DNA of 64,000 nucleotides from contig NW_024468914.1 in the NCBI RefSeq assembly GCF_011745365.1, positions 3,374,228 to 3,438,227 of the forward strand, written 5' to 3'. Source of the DNA: Cryphonectria parasitica EP155. Lineage: Eukaryota > Ascomycota > Sordariomycetes > Diaporthales > Cryphonectriaceae. The position numbers and the translations under genes were made by a program. This document shows, one piece after another, positions 44,063-56,341 of this stretch (the stretch's first letter is position 1; each line of letters starts with the position of its first letter). Below the pieces are notes generated by a model. The model was not told the DNA's origin. It made no database searches and saw only the letters and a list, made by a program, of their open reading frames with translations.

Positions 44063-46226
44063 GATGGCTGAGTTTCTGTCTTCTTCTTCTTCTTCTTTCC
44101 GTCTTTTCGGTTTGCTCTGGTTTTTTTTTTTTTTTGTTGTCTTTTCCACTGTCACTGCTTCTCTCCTTTTTGTTGTTGTTCCTTGACGTAACTTATTGGG
44201 GGGGGGGTAGCGGTCAAAGACATGCAGGTGAGACAATGAATCAGAAGAAGAAAGGAAGAATTACTGTAGGGCTGTGCCTCCTGCAGTGTCAGGAAAAAAG
44301 TGACAGGGCCCAATTAAGGAGGGGGGTTTATACAGTAGTACACAGGGACTGGCTATCACCCTCTAGCCCAAAACAGGGGCATACGAGGCGTGAGCGCTGG
44401 TACTGTTTTGACATAGTCCACAGGCCGGCTCCAGCTCCCAGTTCTTCCCCCCTCCTCTCCCCGACCCTAACGCTGTCTACTACGTCTTCCCTGTCTCGTT
44501 GGAAGCCAGCCTGACCCGGCCTGGCCCTGAACTGACCTGACTTGAGAACTTGGGACTATTGAGTTCAGGGACTGGAGGGTTCGCCGACAGGGATTTGGGC
44601 CTCGAGCCTCTTCTCTCAATTTGTCTCTCATTATTTTCGCTCACTCTCTCACACACACACCTTCACACTTACTCTTCGTGCCCAATCTCATAATGTTCAG
44701 GGGTTTTTCTTCTTCTAAGTCATTATCAATCCATCTTTGCATCGCACCCCAGGTCGAGCAAGGCCCACGCAGTGTCTTAGCGTTCCAGCAAGGGTCTTTG
44801 ACTGCACGAATCAAAGAGGCACACCTCATGCGAGGATTGCATGTTAATTACTATGGCATGTTGTAAGTATTGCGGTTAATATCGCACACATTGCAACTCC
44901 CAAGATTCTCCTAGAAGCCCGCGCGCGCCCTCCTCGACTTGCGCCCTCCAAAGGACCATAAAATCAGAATAATCCATTCTAGCAAATTTCCACAAAGGCC
45001 GCTGGACTCGTCTGGAATTAAAAGAACCCCACCACCAACCCGCCCTTCCTCTGTTTCTCATGACTTCCTCGTGGCTGCTCAACATCACCTGATAAAAAGA
45101 ATCGAGACCTCCAGGCTAAGGAAGGCGGGCCGCGGAGGCCCCGTGCACTTGGCTGGACTATGGGCTTCTCACCACAGGCTTTTGTGCCCAGTGGATGAGG
45201 ACTCGCTAGGGATTCCCTGGCACCAAGTTTCAACGGCAAAACTATGGTTCGCACGAAAGCCACACTCCGAGGGCGCGGAGCAAAACTGAGCGAGAGAGGT
45301 GGTCCGTTCGTGATTACACAACACACACACAAAGGAACCCCTTTGGGTCTGAATATTATAGTGGGACAATGAGAAAGAGAATCACCAATCCTCCCTCCAG
45401 CGCAGGACTGGATCCACCATTGTGGGATAAGCAAGCTTGGCAAAGGAGGGTCTGACAGCCCCCTCTGGAGAAAGTGATGGCTCGCTTGGAGGTTCCTCCC
45501 TTGAGATTACGACCCTTCACCTCCGCGAGTCAGTGCGCCTTGTCGTGGGATTCCAGCCGAGGTTCCACGCGAGCTATTCTTCCCACCCTTTCCAGAACGT
45601 ACTACTACGATGTATAGTGCGCCGTTAAATTAATTCCTCTGGTATCATCAGAGAATTATCTCGCTTTTGTTCCGTGCTTACGATGGATGCGTCATGTCGT
45701 TATCGAGCACCACGCCAGCAGGGCACGGGGCATCGACTTTTTGATGATATTGGCATCCGGCGAAAATGGACCGCTATATTACCATGCTGAATTACCATGG
45801 CACATATCAAATTTGTCAAGAGGACACCCTCGAGCTTAACGCTCGGTCCCTGGGTGATGTTCATAGACGATCAAGGATGACCGCAGCAGATTGACGAGCT
45901 TACTATCTATAGCCAGAAAGGGGATTCGTGTGTGCAGAAAGCAGAGACAGAACTGATAAGATGAGAGGAGAGAGAGCTCAGAGTCAGGAACACACAGAGC
46001 TTACACTTCTGCCTTGTCGCTCCATAAAACCTGACAAAAACCTGATTCCAGCTGCTGATCTTCTGCTAATTCACCACAGTAAACCTGGGTAGTACTACTC
46101 TTTTACGTGAACGGGACAGTGAGGAGAAATTGAAAAATAAAAAACGACAAAGACTCAACAGAAGTTTTCGTCGACTTTTTTTTATTCTTTTCTTTTTTTA
46201 ACCTTAACTCGGACAAATGCATACAT
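44063..46226. other. Intergenic, upstream of the alpha/beta hydrolase
   Basis: About 2.2 kb. The part next to 44063 carries (TCT)n and T-rich tracts, probably promoter and leader of the hydrolase. Frames of 60 to 140 codons on both strands lack motifs. No RNA gene seen. Confidence 0.45.
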
Positions 46227-46617
46227 ATGTCCGCCTCTGTCATCCTAGCAGGCGCCACGTGCTCTATTGCAGACTACATACTTGGTAAGTGCCAGTCCAC
46301 GCCCCAACCTAGTGCCCTGTCGAGGGCCAAGGCAAACCATTTCCAGGGCGGCTTTAGTTAGCGCTCGGCGTGGGTATTGTATAGCACGGGCTGGTGGGAA
46401 CAATCATGAAGGCCCAGAATGTCTTCGCCGCCTTCGCTAGCCGGCTGTCTGTCCTTTCGGGGCAGAAGAACGTAACCGACCTGCTGGATTTAGCTGTGGA
46501 GTAGACCCAGCAGTTCAAGAGGAGTCAGCTTTATATGGTCAACTTTCGTTGGACGTCGAGTTGCTTCCCTGTCACTTATCTGCATCTGAGGCTCGTGTGC
46601 TTCGGGGTCTACCCATA
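46227..46617 (+). pseudogene. Possible broken small gene with in-frame TAG codons
   Basis: An ATG at 46227 opens a protein-like first exon (MSASVILAGATCSIADYIL) to a good GTAAGT donor at 46285. Joined to the AG at 46360-46361, the frame continues as ALGVGIV, then TAG (46382-46384). It then reads on as coding-like sequence (IMKAQNVFAAFASRLSV), meets a second TAG (46502-46504), and stays open to TAA near 46618. Two isolated TAGs in one otherwise open frame resemble CAG-to-TAG changes of repeat-induced mutation, or a chance frame. No family recognised. It could also be a functional gene with different splicing. Confidence 0.22.
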
Positions 46618-47900
46618 AGGCCGTCCCCCAACTTTCGTACGCATTCTGCCCAACATGGAGCGAAACACCAACCGAAGCATAGTCCTTTCATCATGCTCTG
46701 AACAGCATATTGCTGCTTGTTGCTAAACGGCTACGCAATGGCGTGTTTTGGATCTGTCGATCTTTCTGTGTGTGGATATCAAGGTTGATTATGAGCTGGT
46801 TTCCTGCTCAATTGTAAGCAATTCTTGGCAAATCTCTACCGCGTACGTGATGTGACAAACCTTAAGCATCTTGTCACATGGGGGAGTGTCCAACTGTAAA
46901 TATGAGCACGAAAGCCTTATCCTGATTGGTTCGCGAGTATCGGCCAATTGCTCCCGCCTCCAATTCGATGCAAGACGAGGGCGAGAGAGAAGTAGTGGAC
47001 ATAGCCCAAGGATCTGATGTTGCCGGTTACTGGGTATGAATATACATCTATATATCCTGATCCTTCTCTTCCTTTTCCCGAATTGTGTTGTTTTCTTTCG
47101 GAGGTACAACTTCAAGTGACCGCCAGGGCTGCTCGAGCGCAATTGGAGCGGTTCAGGACGTCGTATTTGACCACAATGGTTCATAGTGTTTACTCCTATT
47201 GCAAGTCGAGCAGAGAATGTTCTGGAAGATGACTTTGAGAAACAAAGAAATTATTCATCGTCCCATAGCCGTCGGCTTGTAGCAATGACGCGAGGCAGAT
47301 CTACAATAGAACGAAAAATCAGAGAAGAGTCAAAAGACAACATGTGCAAGAGTTTGAACCAGTTTATGAAGACCACCATACAGACCACACCATCTCAGTT
47401 ATTACTATGATTGGCATTCATGTTTATGCCCTTCTCATACAGTGCATTGGTTGATAGTGACTGATTATCGTCTTCCAAACTTCTACATTAATTAAAGGAT
47501 CTCTCGCGTTAGACAAGCATTGTTTTCAATACACACACGTATTCGCTAGGAGAATCAACTGAGGGTTTCAACCTTTGGCCTAAGTATGATACTTATTAAC
47601 CCATTTCGTCTGATCATGGTCCACCAACCTATGAGCAGCATCATCAGAACCAAGCTGTTACGACAATGTGTTATAATAACAAGTAGTAGTGATGTCACAA
47701 CTTCATTGCAATGAACATTGAATACAAATTACATTCTAGTTGTTTACTTAGACTATATACAAGATCGCGGATCTATGCTTATTTACGCGTACCCCCCCCC
47801 CCCCCTTTTTTTTTTTCTCTCTCTCTTCTTTCACTCCCCGTCCCTGCTGTCCACTGTTTGTCCTGCATCTTGCGGCAGAGACAGAAACAGAAAAGACACA
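46618..47900. other. Intergenic, downstream of the aminotransferase
   Basis: About 1.3 kb. Next to the aminotransferase stop is a composite simple repeat: C14 (47792-47805), T11 (47806-47816) and a CT run. The remainder shows no supported gene. Confidence 0.5.
47792..47826. repeat. C14-T11-(CT)n simple repeat in the aminotransferase 3' region
   Basis: A C homopolymer, then a T homopolymer, then alternating CT, with no interruption. It starts about 75 bases beyond the stop codon of the minus-strand aminotransferase, so it probably lies in its 3' UTR. Confidence 0.9.
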
Positions 47901-49278
47901 TTAGCTGCTGCCAAATTTGCGCACAGTGGCGTCCAGCGCCTTGGCAAAGTACTCGACATTATTGTCGTTCAGGCCAGCGATCGATATCCGCGACGTGCTT
48001 GCCATGTAGACATGATGAATCTCTGTAGTTCAAACCTGTCAACAACCATCAAGTTTGGAGTGGGAAGTGGCAGTAATTGATCTTCCCAACTTACTCTCGA
48101 GATGTACGACTTGGGCGGGCTCAATGCCCAGGTAGCCAAACATGCCAGTCTGCTTCACGACATGCTCCCAGCTGCCGGGCGTGCCCAGCCTGGTCAGCTC
48201 CTGAAACAGACGCCCTCGCATCTTCAGGATGCGCCCACTCATGGTGATCAGGTCCTGGGCCCACTGCTTCCTGATGTCGGACGAACCCAGCACGGCCTGA
48301 GCAATGCTTGCGCCATACAGAGGCGGGGTACTGATGGTGGCGCGCTGGGCGTTCTCGAGAATACTCTGAATGGTGGCGGCCAGGCTGTCGGCAGCGGCGA
48401 CAAAAAGCACAGCGCCGACGCGTTCGCCATAGAGGCCCATTGACTTGGCAAATGAGAGGCAGATGGCAGCCTCGAGGCCGAGGTCATCGATGAAGTGGCG
48501 CACAGCCCAGGCATCCTCGTCGACAGAGCCCGAGTTGAAACCGAGGTAGGCAGCGTCAAAGATAGGGAAGATGGCCCGGGCGCGCACGACGTCGGCGATC
48601 TCACGCCACTGCTCGCGCGTGGGGTCGCAGCCCGTGGGGTTATGGGCGCAGGCATGGAGGACAACGGCGGAATTGGGCTCTGCGGCGCTGAGGGCGGCCA
48701 GGAAGGCCTCGTGGTCGTAAGCGCGGGTCTCGTTGTTGTAGTAAGGCGCCCAGTGCACGCGGAAGCCCATGGTGTCGAAGAGAAGCTCGTGGTTGGGCCA
48801 GGTAGGCGAGGTGATGTAAATGTTGTGGATATTGGTGTTGGCTTTCTTAAGGGTCATGCCGGCGAGAAGGAGGGCGCCTGTGCCTGAAAGCGACTGAACA
48901 CCTGCTATCTGGTTGGGGGGGTTTGTCCGTCTTAGATTCTCTCCTCTCAGCTCGAGACAACAAAGAAAAAAGATCACTCACTCTGCGCTCTGCTAATGCC
49001 CGCGAGCCGTGGAAGAGCAGCTCAACCGATGCGTCGCGAAAGGCCCTGTGGCCCATCATGGGGAGGTACTCGTGATCGGCGCCGGCGATCTTCTTCTTGG
49101 CCATCTGAACGGACGGCAAGACCCAGGGCCTGCCATTCTCATCGCGGTAGGCACCCACACAGACGTTGATCTTGTCTGGGGAGTCGTCGGCGTTGTAGCG
49201 CCGGAGCACTTCAAAGATGCCGTCGGGCTCGACAGACTCGGCGGCGTCGAAGTAGGAGTTGTGGCTGACGGATCCCAT
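47901..49278 (-). CDS. Aspartate aminotransferase (class I, fold-type I PLP enzyme), 3 exons
   Basis: Exons 49278-48982, 48908-48095 and 48022-47901 join to 410 residues, the normal family length. Visible marks are VCVGAYRDENGRPWVLPSV near the N terminus, LSGTGALLLAG for the cofactor phosphate, CAHNPTGCDPT, and FDAAYLGFNSG. SFAKSMGLYGERVGA has the PLP lysine at Lys254, and the last splice gives STSRISIAGLN with the substrate-binding Arg. It exchanges amino groups between aspartate and 2-oxoglutarate. The frame is open to another ATG at 49434, adding 52 residues without a clear mitochondrial signal, so I chose MGSVSHNSYF as start. The cytosolic form is therefore most likely. Neighbours do not point to a special pathway. 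Confidence 0.93.
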
Positions 49279-50180
49279 CTCAGGTTCTGTTCGGTGTGGA
49301 AGCAAGGTACTCTTTGCAGGTGGCTGGGTTCTCTCGGTGTGTGCGTGCACGTGTGTGTCAATTTCTTTGCTCACCGGGATGATCTCGGGGTGCTGTCTCG
49401 GGAACGTTGGAATAGTGTTTTTATTGTCTAGCATTGACTGCGGATATCAGCGGCAAACAATTTTCTTTGAGTGGGACCCCGTTCGCCGCACGCCCCAGCG
49501 ATCCAAGTGTCATGTCATCGCATCGTGATGGGGGCGTCAGAAGTCGCCTTGGGCGCCGACCTCGGCCACATAGAAAACTTCGAAGGATTCTTTGAGAAGG
49601 ACTGGATGCATTACACCCCATTGGATGAGGCCAAACCTGCAGCCCACGATGCCATGTTCCATCCACGCTCCATAATCTGTCCCACTCTGCATGACGGGCG
49701 GTCAATCAGAGTGTTCGGCTTGGGCCAGGGACGGGGCGGGTCATCAATCGAAGGGTTAGGGTTTCCAGTCCACCGTCATGGGTCAGTATTTGTCCTTGCA
49801 GAGTGCATAAGCACGACCTGACTGTTGTAAGTAGGAGTATTGGAATGTCCGATGTTTCGACAAGATACTTCATCGCTGATGGGCTTTCGCAAGGTTGTCT
49901 GGTTATAATACGCTGCAGTGGTAGGTGAAAGTCGAGGTCGTTGGCCTTGGGTTGTTGAGTTGCTGTCCTCCAAAAGTCCTCGAGTCTTTGCCTGCCTGGC
50001 CTTGGTTTCCCTCTCCTTTCCACCAACAGCTGATTTCATCGACAAAATGTCCTGATCAGCTTCCGTCGTGCGACCCACTGCCAGCGGGCCGGGGCCACGG
50101 AAGCGGAGTTGGCTAAGACGTGCGGAACCCTTCCGCCAAAGCCGAGCTTCCGAGTCCCGCAAGCGCGGATGCTGACGCCG
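49279..50180. other. Intergenic, aminotransferase promoter side
   Basis: About 0.9 kb between the aminotransferase start and the next minus-strand stop. ORFs on both strands have no motif. An ATG at 49434 in frame with the aminotransferase could extend it. Confidence 0.5.
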
Positions 50181-51619
50181 CTACTCGGGTTGCCTCCAGA
50201 CAGGCCAGTTGAGATACCTGACAAGGCGCTGGAAATGGTCAGCAAACATCTCGGCTGTCTGGTCCTTTCTTTTGACTGCTTCGGCGAGCGTCGAGCAGAT
50301 GCGCCGGGTCACCCCATACACAGCGTCATACGCCGGGCTGTCACCCGTCGCGGTAGTCGGAAGATACTCTTTCGCGCAACGCTCGACTTCAGCCTCATCG
50401 TCGCGCTTCTCCCAGTCGACAAAGGGTGTTAGCAGACGCTGAGCGACCTCACGAGACGCTTCGACAGGCTTGTCGCCCGATCTGGCCAAAAAGGCGACCT
50501 TGTCGGCGTACCTGGCCACGGTTTGGTCGACAACTCTCTGCCAGTCGTGCGTAGCAGCACTGGGCTTCTGGCCGAGGATGAGTCTCTCGATGTCGTAGCG
50601 GACTGGGTCGAGTTTCTGGCTGGCGATGTGGATCAGGCGGGGGACATGGTGTGTTCCTGACGAGGCCCTGTTAGCTATCGCGGGTCGGATCTGTGGGACC
50701 TGCACTCCCCCCTACCCTCTTTCTCAAGTAGTCCACGGCCCCCGTGATCAAACAAGTCCAGTCCATATGCATACGCAGAGACAAAATAATCGAAGTTTGC
50801 CGTTGCACTGCGAACTCCGATGCCGCCAGACCTAGAGATTCCTGAGCCCGGCGGGCCTTGGCCTCGTCTGTGACCACCAACAGTGGCATTCGTTCGCACT
50901 CTCCTCACAAACTCGAGCCCCTCCTCGAAGCTGCACAGGATAACCTCAAAGTCGCCACCTAGCCGCATCAGCCCGTCGACCCGTCCCCGCCACTGGTCAC
51001 TCGCAAACTTGCAGAATGTCTGCGCACGCTGATACTCGGCCTCGACGCCACCAGAGGTCGTGTCGTTCAGAACGATGCGGTCGCCAAAGTCAAGGGTACC
51101 ATCCTGGCCCTTGGAAGCGGAGTGTCCATCAATGTAGAGCAAGTTGAGGTCTTTGATCGTGTTGTACGTGTGGAGCCAGCCAGCTAGACCGTCGCCTCCG
51201 TCGTCTTGGTCGGTCATGCCGGCGGGAGCAGGGCCTGGTTGTATGACTTTCTGGTACTCTTCGCCGTCGATGCTATTACGTCGGCGTCCAGGTTCATGGC
51301 CACCTTCTCCCAACCGTCGACTACCACGGCGTTTCCGAGCGAATACAAGTGAGAACTCGGGATCGAGGGCCAGAAACTCGGTGCCGTTGACGATTTCTGG
51401 TCCAGGATTGCCATGATACAGCAGCGTGCCTTTGGGGATGTTCGCCAGAAATGCAGACATGCCATTGCCACCGGCGTTGACGGAAGAATCCCATTTCCTC
51501 AGCGCAGAGTAAATTGCATTGAAAATATGGCTGTTCGCTAGACCCTCGCGATGGCCATCGAAGCCCAAGACAGCTTGAATGCTGATCAACAGCGCCAGAC
51601 AAACTCTGTGCCCCTTCAT
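50181..51619 (-). CDS. Uncharacterised secreted protein, 2 exons
   Basis: Exon 1 is 51619-50716 and exon 2 is 50656-50181, giving 459 residues. An alternative donor/acceptor pair (GA|GTGCAG with the AG at the GGCCTCG junction) also keeps frame. The first 19 residues are a signal peptide. The middle holds TLLYHGNPGPE, EFLALDPEFSLVFARKR and LNLLYIDGHSASKGQDGTLD. These segments recur, as far as I recall, in a widespread ascomycete family of unknown function. A helical C-terminal half (ASQKLDPVRYDIERLIL and on) follows. No catalytic motif recognised. There are few cysteines and two potential N-glycosylation sites. It is divergent from the gene at 52532. Real gene likely, function unknown. Confidence 0.7.
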
Positions 51620-52531
51620 TGCGCAGGTTAGGGACGGAAAAGGGACAGAGGCAGGTCGATCTCATGAGTGGATGCAGGATGAGTCCTGTGTTGTATGGGC
51701 CGTTTGAGGGTACCATCTGTCTGTAAGGTGGCATTTCAACGTGCCTGATACCTCCGAGACCGAAGGGGTCCGCTCGGCGTTGCGGGTTGATCTTATCTGA
51801 TCCATCATGTTGAGCTGATTGGCTGGTAACAGCTACCTACGCCCCGAGGACCTCCATGGCAGACCATATTTGTGTTCGTCGTCGTCGTCGTCGTCGTCGT
51901 TGTCGACTTGTTGATGCTGGTGTCTAAAAGCCGTCTTTTCTTGCCTTGACAGAAAGATGTCATTTCAACGTAAAGGCGCGCTATACTTCTGTGTGGTGAT
52001 GTGATAACCTTGGCAGGCAGACATCGCGTGAGGGAGGATGAATTCAGGTCCCCATCGCAGGAGAGCGCCATCCTCGCACCTTCCAAGTGCCGAAATAGGC
52101 TTGGATGAGCTACGGTACTCAGATTGAGAAGGTGCGTTCTGACCTGGAGAGTAACATACGATGAACATGGTTCACGTTCCATGGTTACATAATCAGATCA
52201 AATATATACCTGGGGGATTACATAATCTCGCAGCTTCCTCTGCTCTCTCAAGCCCAGCTTCTGACTTGGAGCTTTTACTTCTCTACACATCACATTGCTT
52301 CCATCGCCAACTTCTTTGTCTTTCATATAGTTATGCGGCAAGCCTGTTCCGCATTGCATTCTCGCGGGAACCATTTCTTCGGCTTGAGATCCATTTCGAG
52401 TTCCGCCTTCTCCACCAGCGCACGCCTCCAGCCATAATGTCATCATCTCGACCAGAAACGCTTTACATCTTGTCGAAACAATTGATGTCCGACACGTAAT
52501 TTCGTACTCATTACCGCAGTCACTGGATTCT
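51620..52531. promoter_or_regulatory. Divergent upstream region with a (CGT)8 repeat
   Basis: 0.9 kb between two divergent starts. Contains a trinucleotide run, (CGT)8, at 51877-51900 and a small ORF starting at an ATG at 52438 that stops after 20 codons. Both promoters should lie here. Confidence 0.45.
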
Positions 52532-53233
52532 ATGGCGAGTACTTTGGGCTTGGGATGTCTGGGCCCCGAGCTCAGTCAACATACCATAATTCCGTGCTCT
52601 GAGGAGATCGCCGCAACACAACAGGACTCTTGTGTGGTGCAACTATCGGCTAGAGAGAGTCACGACCTTGTCACAGATTTCTTCAACGGCCAGAACGGCG
52701 TGATTCTTGTCGGAGGCTTCCTCGCCGTGGACGAGAGACGGTCGTCTCTCCGCCACGATCTATTGGCAGACCAGCTATCGAATCTGACTTTCGGAGTCTT
52801 TGAGAAGCAGGAAGGTTTTATCAAGGCTCTGCGTGCATCTGCATTACCGTCTTCCTATGTGCTTATGTCACCGCTTCCCTCCTTGCCCCAGCCAAACCTT
52901 TTGGGTGCGATTGCGCAGCACACTCGTCCGAGAAGCGACGGCAGGGAGGCTGTTGACTTATTTGGTCCCTCGAGAACTCTGGAGTCTCCCTTCGAAGATG
53001 TATGCAGATTGATGGAGAGTCTGCATGAGCAACGATTGTTGGATATGCAAGCCGGGCGCCACCCTTCTGTTTCCGTCTATCGGCTCATGAAGATCCCTCG
53101 AGACGAAAATTTAGTACGCCTTGGTAGAATCACTCGCACAGAACTTGTACGGAAGCAGCAAGAGAAGTTGTCGAACTATGCCCGTGTCACTGATACCCTC
53201 ACTGCAAACTGTTGTATTCATGGTTCCATGTGA
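52532..53233 (+). CDS. Hypothetical protein, 233 residues, single exon
   Basis: ATG at 52532 (A/G context) to TGA at 53231-53233, 233 residues. The sequence has normal amino-acid balance, with LVTDFFNGQNGVILVGGFLAVDERR, LADQLSNLTFGVFEKQEGF and a conserved-looking Pro/Leu segment. It seems soluble: no signal peptide or membrane segment. I do not recognise the family. It is divergent from the secreted protein gene. The downstream 350 bases contain further frames but no convincing extension. An upstream exon is possible. Confidence 0.5.
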   Translation: MASTLGLGCLGPELSQHTIIPCSEEIAATQQDSCVVQLSARESHDLVTDFFNGQNGVILVGGFLAVDERRSSLRHDLLADQLSNLTFGVFEKQEGFIKALRASALPSSYVLMSPLPSLPQPNLLGAIAQHTRPRSDGREAVDLFGPSRTLESPFEDVCRLMESLHEQRLLDMQAGRHPSVSVYRLMKIPRDENLVRLGRITRTELVRKQQEKLSNYARVTDTLTANCCIHGSM

Positions 53234-54013
53234 ATCAACTCGGCTTCCTCATCGCCCCCACCTTCTTTTTCTTCTTCTCTTCAAGTCACCTGTCATATCA
53301 TCCTGGTGCACCAGTCTTGGAGGATGATTATCTAGCTGTGACCTTGCTGATCATCGATATTGAGTAGCCATGAGAACCTAGGTCTACAACCTCGCGCGGC
53401 CCACGATCGATGTGGTACCTGCTCGACCTGTCTAGGTCAGCAGGCGGTACTACCGAGGTGGTCGCCTCCCAAGGTGGATGAGATCAATGTCACAAAGGTA
53501 ACGCAAGCGGTGCCACGAGGGTCAAGTCCAAAGTTGATGGCCAAGTTTGCCATGAGCGTCGCGTCGAGGCAGATACGGAAACTTTAATTGACAAAGCACC
53601 TGGATCTCGCATGTATGCGAGGCTGTATATTCAGAGTTGGTCTCCTTATGCCCCTATCCAGCACCTGATTCTTGTGATGTGGGCTTCACAAGGCTCTCCC
53701 ACTACTGACTGCTCCTAGCAACCCCGGCCCATTATACTAGCTAACGTTTGGCTATGGGATTTAATGACGGTCTTTTAACGTGTACTGTGGAATACCGAAA
53801 GACCAATGTGATCTCTGGATCCCTGTCCCTTCTTCTTTGGCGGTGGCCAACGCCTTGTCGGAAGCCTAAGGGGATTGAGCAAGCCAAGTGCCATGCGCTA
53901 TCCACTTGAGAAACGCGGGTATACGGATAAACCATCGGATTCGTGCGAGCCTTCTGCACCTCTGCTTCGCATCTGGGTTTGCCTGGCGAGGTGGAGAAAC
54001 CGTCTGAGGGGTT
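53234..54013. other. Intergenic between hypothetical gene and SDR stop
   Basis: 780 bp between two facing stop codons (plus-strand gene ending at 53233, minus-strand SDR ending at 54014), so mainly 3' regions. Open frames here have no recognisable content. Confidence 0.5.
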
Positions 54014-55165
54014 TCACTCCGATGGCGGTGCCGCCACTCCCTTCAGTTCGTTATCCGTCCACTGCATCAAGGCTTCTTTCATCTCATCATCTCTGGCAGT
54101 CGCGCCCTCCTTGTCGGGCACACCGACAGGCTCATAATATTTCCCACTGACTACATTGGGGCTCGTCGCCGTCCACAAATGATTTCGGGCACCCTCGTCC
54201 GGGTCCACACTGAGGAACGGAGCGAGGGGTGCAGTCAACCGGACAAGAAGGCTTTCTTTGCCCAATTCGGTTCCCATCCCGGTGTTGACCCTCCCAGGGT
54301 GAAGTGCGACGATATCGATCTCCGGGTGAAGCTTGGCGAGGTGCTTGGTGAGATGGATGAGCGCCAGCTTGCTCTGACCGTACCTCCTCAGGTAACCCTT
54401 CAGAAGTGTCAGTATTCTGGGTCTCAGGCACGCAACACCACGTCATCATTTCCGGCTCTCGAGATGAGGACCTACCATATCTGCGCAGTCGCTCTTCACC
54501 TTGTCGAAGAGTATCCCTCCCTTGGGTGCCATAGCCCATCCTTCGCTGCTTACGATCACGAGCCGGCCCCGCCTGGTGGTGGTATCGCCTTCACCCTGCT
54601 GCTGCTGCTGCTGCTTGGCCGTGCGTAGCATCACCGGCATCAACAACCTGGTCAAGAGTGCATGGCCAACGTAGTTGATCCCAAAATGGCTCTCGTACCC
54701 TTCCTTCGTGACGCCTGGCTTGACGCGGATGATGCCTGCATTCAGGATCATGAGGTCCAGCCTGTCCTCCTTGCTCGTGAAGTTGGCCGCGCACTGCTGC
54801 ACGCTCTCGAATGAGCCCAGGTCGAGATCCAAGAACCGTATCTCGGTCTTGTTTCCACCCTCCTTCGCAGCGCCCACCCCCTCTTTCCCCTCGTCCCCAT
54901 AGGCGTCCTTCGTGATCCGAGCTACAACCGCCTCTCTACCGCCCTCGTCCCGCGGGGGCAGGTCTGCCACATAGATCCGAGCGGGGCGGCCGTACTTTGC
55001 CAGCTGCGTCGCTGTCACGCGACCCAGATCCCCTGCGGCTCCAGTGATCAAAACGACCCTGTCGGCCAAGGACGGGATGTCGCGGGCCGGCTCGAAGGAG
55101 GCAGGGTTGTGCTCACTCTTGGACCCGAAGATGGTCACGCGCATCATGTTGCGAAACTCCTCCAT
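54014..55165 (-). CDS. Short-chain dehydrogenase/reductase (retinol-dehydrogenase-like), 2 exons
   Basis: Exon 1 is 55165-54476 and exon 2 is 54397-54014, giving 357 residues. The intron uses GTAGGT and a CTGAAG acceptor, joining DM to GYLRRYGQSK. Cofactor motif TGAAGDLG is at 41-48, the NAG motif in MILNAGII, and the active-site YGQSK has Tyr236 and Lys240. IVALHPGRVNTGM is typical of the NAD(P)-binding C-terminal strand. An Asp at the end of strand 2 (VADLPP) suggests NAD preference. A stretch of six glutamines (from CTG/CAG codons) before the RLVIVSSEGW strand is unusual and probably length-variable. Substrate unknown. It is divergent from the P450 gene. Confidence 0.88.
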
Positions 55166-56341
55166 AATGAAAAAAGAATAAGAACAGTACTGGAAGAAAG
55201 GGCGAAAATAAGGTAAAGATAGAAATGAATACAAGAGAAGATGGATGATGTCAAGATAATGGGCACACGAGACGCTTTTGTTTTTTTTACTTGAGCCTTT
55301 TCTCTCAGACACACATACACACACAGAGACTAGGGAAAGGGGGGGTTGGCAGATCTAGCGCTCTGCGGTCATTTGGGCTGTAGTCGCGAGTTGAAGAGAT
55401 GAACGCGCAACCTGCGACGGCCAAGGTGGGACCGCCGCATTTCTTTCGAGCTCCATCAAGAAAGGCCTAGGTCGCCATCGCGGATACGAATACGATCACG
55501 GTACTGGTGATTTAAAGGGCAGATCAATGCAAGTGACTACTCACCAGCACTAATTGTCTGTCTTTGTTCCCCGCGTTACGTCGGGAGGGCGGTTGGGAAT
55601 AGCACAATCAGTACTTATAGGTATCTTAATCTTCTAGTGCTAACAAGGGTTCAACTAGGAGATAGGGTAATTGTGTAATATAAGCCACTTTTACAATGAT
55701 TCGTTTGTATATCAACCTTTTTGGGAACATGCACTGCGTACAAGTCACCTTGTTACAGTCATGAAACGTTCTTCATTGGACTTCTTTTGGTATTACCCAG
55801 ACAAGACGCTGAGACATGGCTTTTCCTGTTGCAAAAACTTCAATTTACCCTCCCAAGAAGCTACAACTGCCTGATTGATGAATTGCTGTGCTTGATTTAT
55901 CGGATGTCTATCAGCATTCGGGCTTTGCAATGCATCTTATTTACGAAATGCTGGATCTATTTCATCATCTACCGACGCTTCGGCATTTCCTTGAACCTGA
56001 CAAGCCGGTGGCATGACAAAAGAGGGGGATGATCTTCATGCTGCTTATTGGAGGAGAACCCCAACGGGGTAGACGCAGTGGTGCGTAGATGGCAGATCGA
56101 ATGCATGCGGAGGAACCCTGCCTATAATCAGCACCTCATTGTAAGGTGTGGGCTGCTAGTATCATGGTCCAAGACGGCTTCAACGATGGGATTTTGTACT
56201 GTGCTTACATGATTGTCATCCATGTGTCCTTCTCTTTGGAAGGCTGTCGGGGCTGCAATAAGTCGCCCACTCCTCCTTTAAACTTTAGTGAAGTCACTCC
56301 TGGCTTGTCTATTATTATATGACCCTCCATCTGTCGTCGAC
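55166..56341. promoter_or_regulatory. Divergent region between SDR and P450 genes
   Basis: 1.18 kb holding both promoters. The SDR side has an A/G-rich leader. No supported ORF; frames near 55670-56030 are short and without motifs. Confidence 0.5.
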
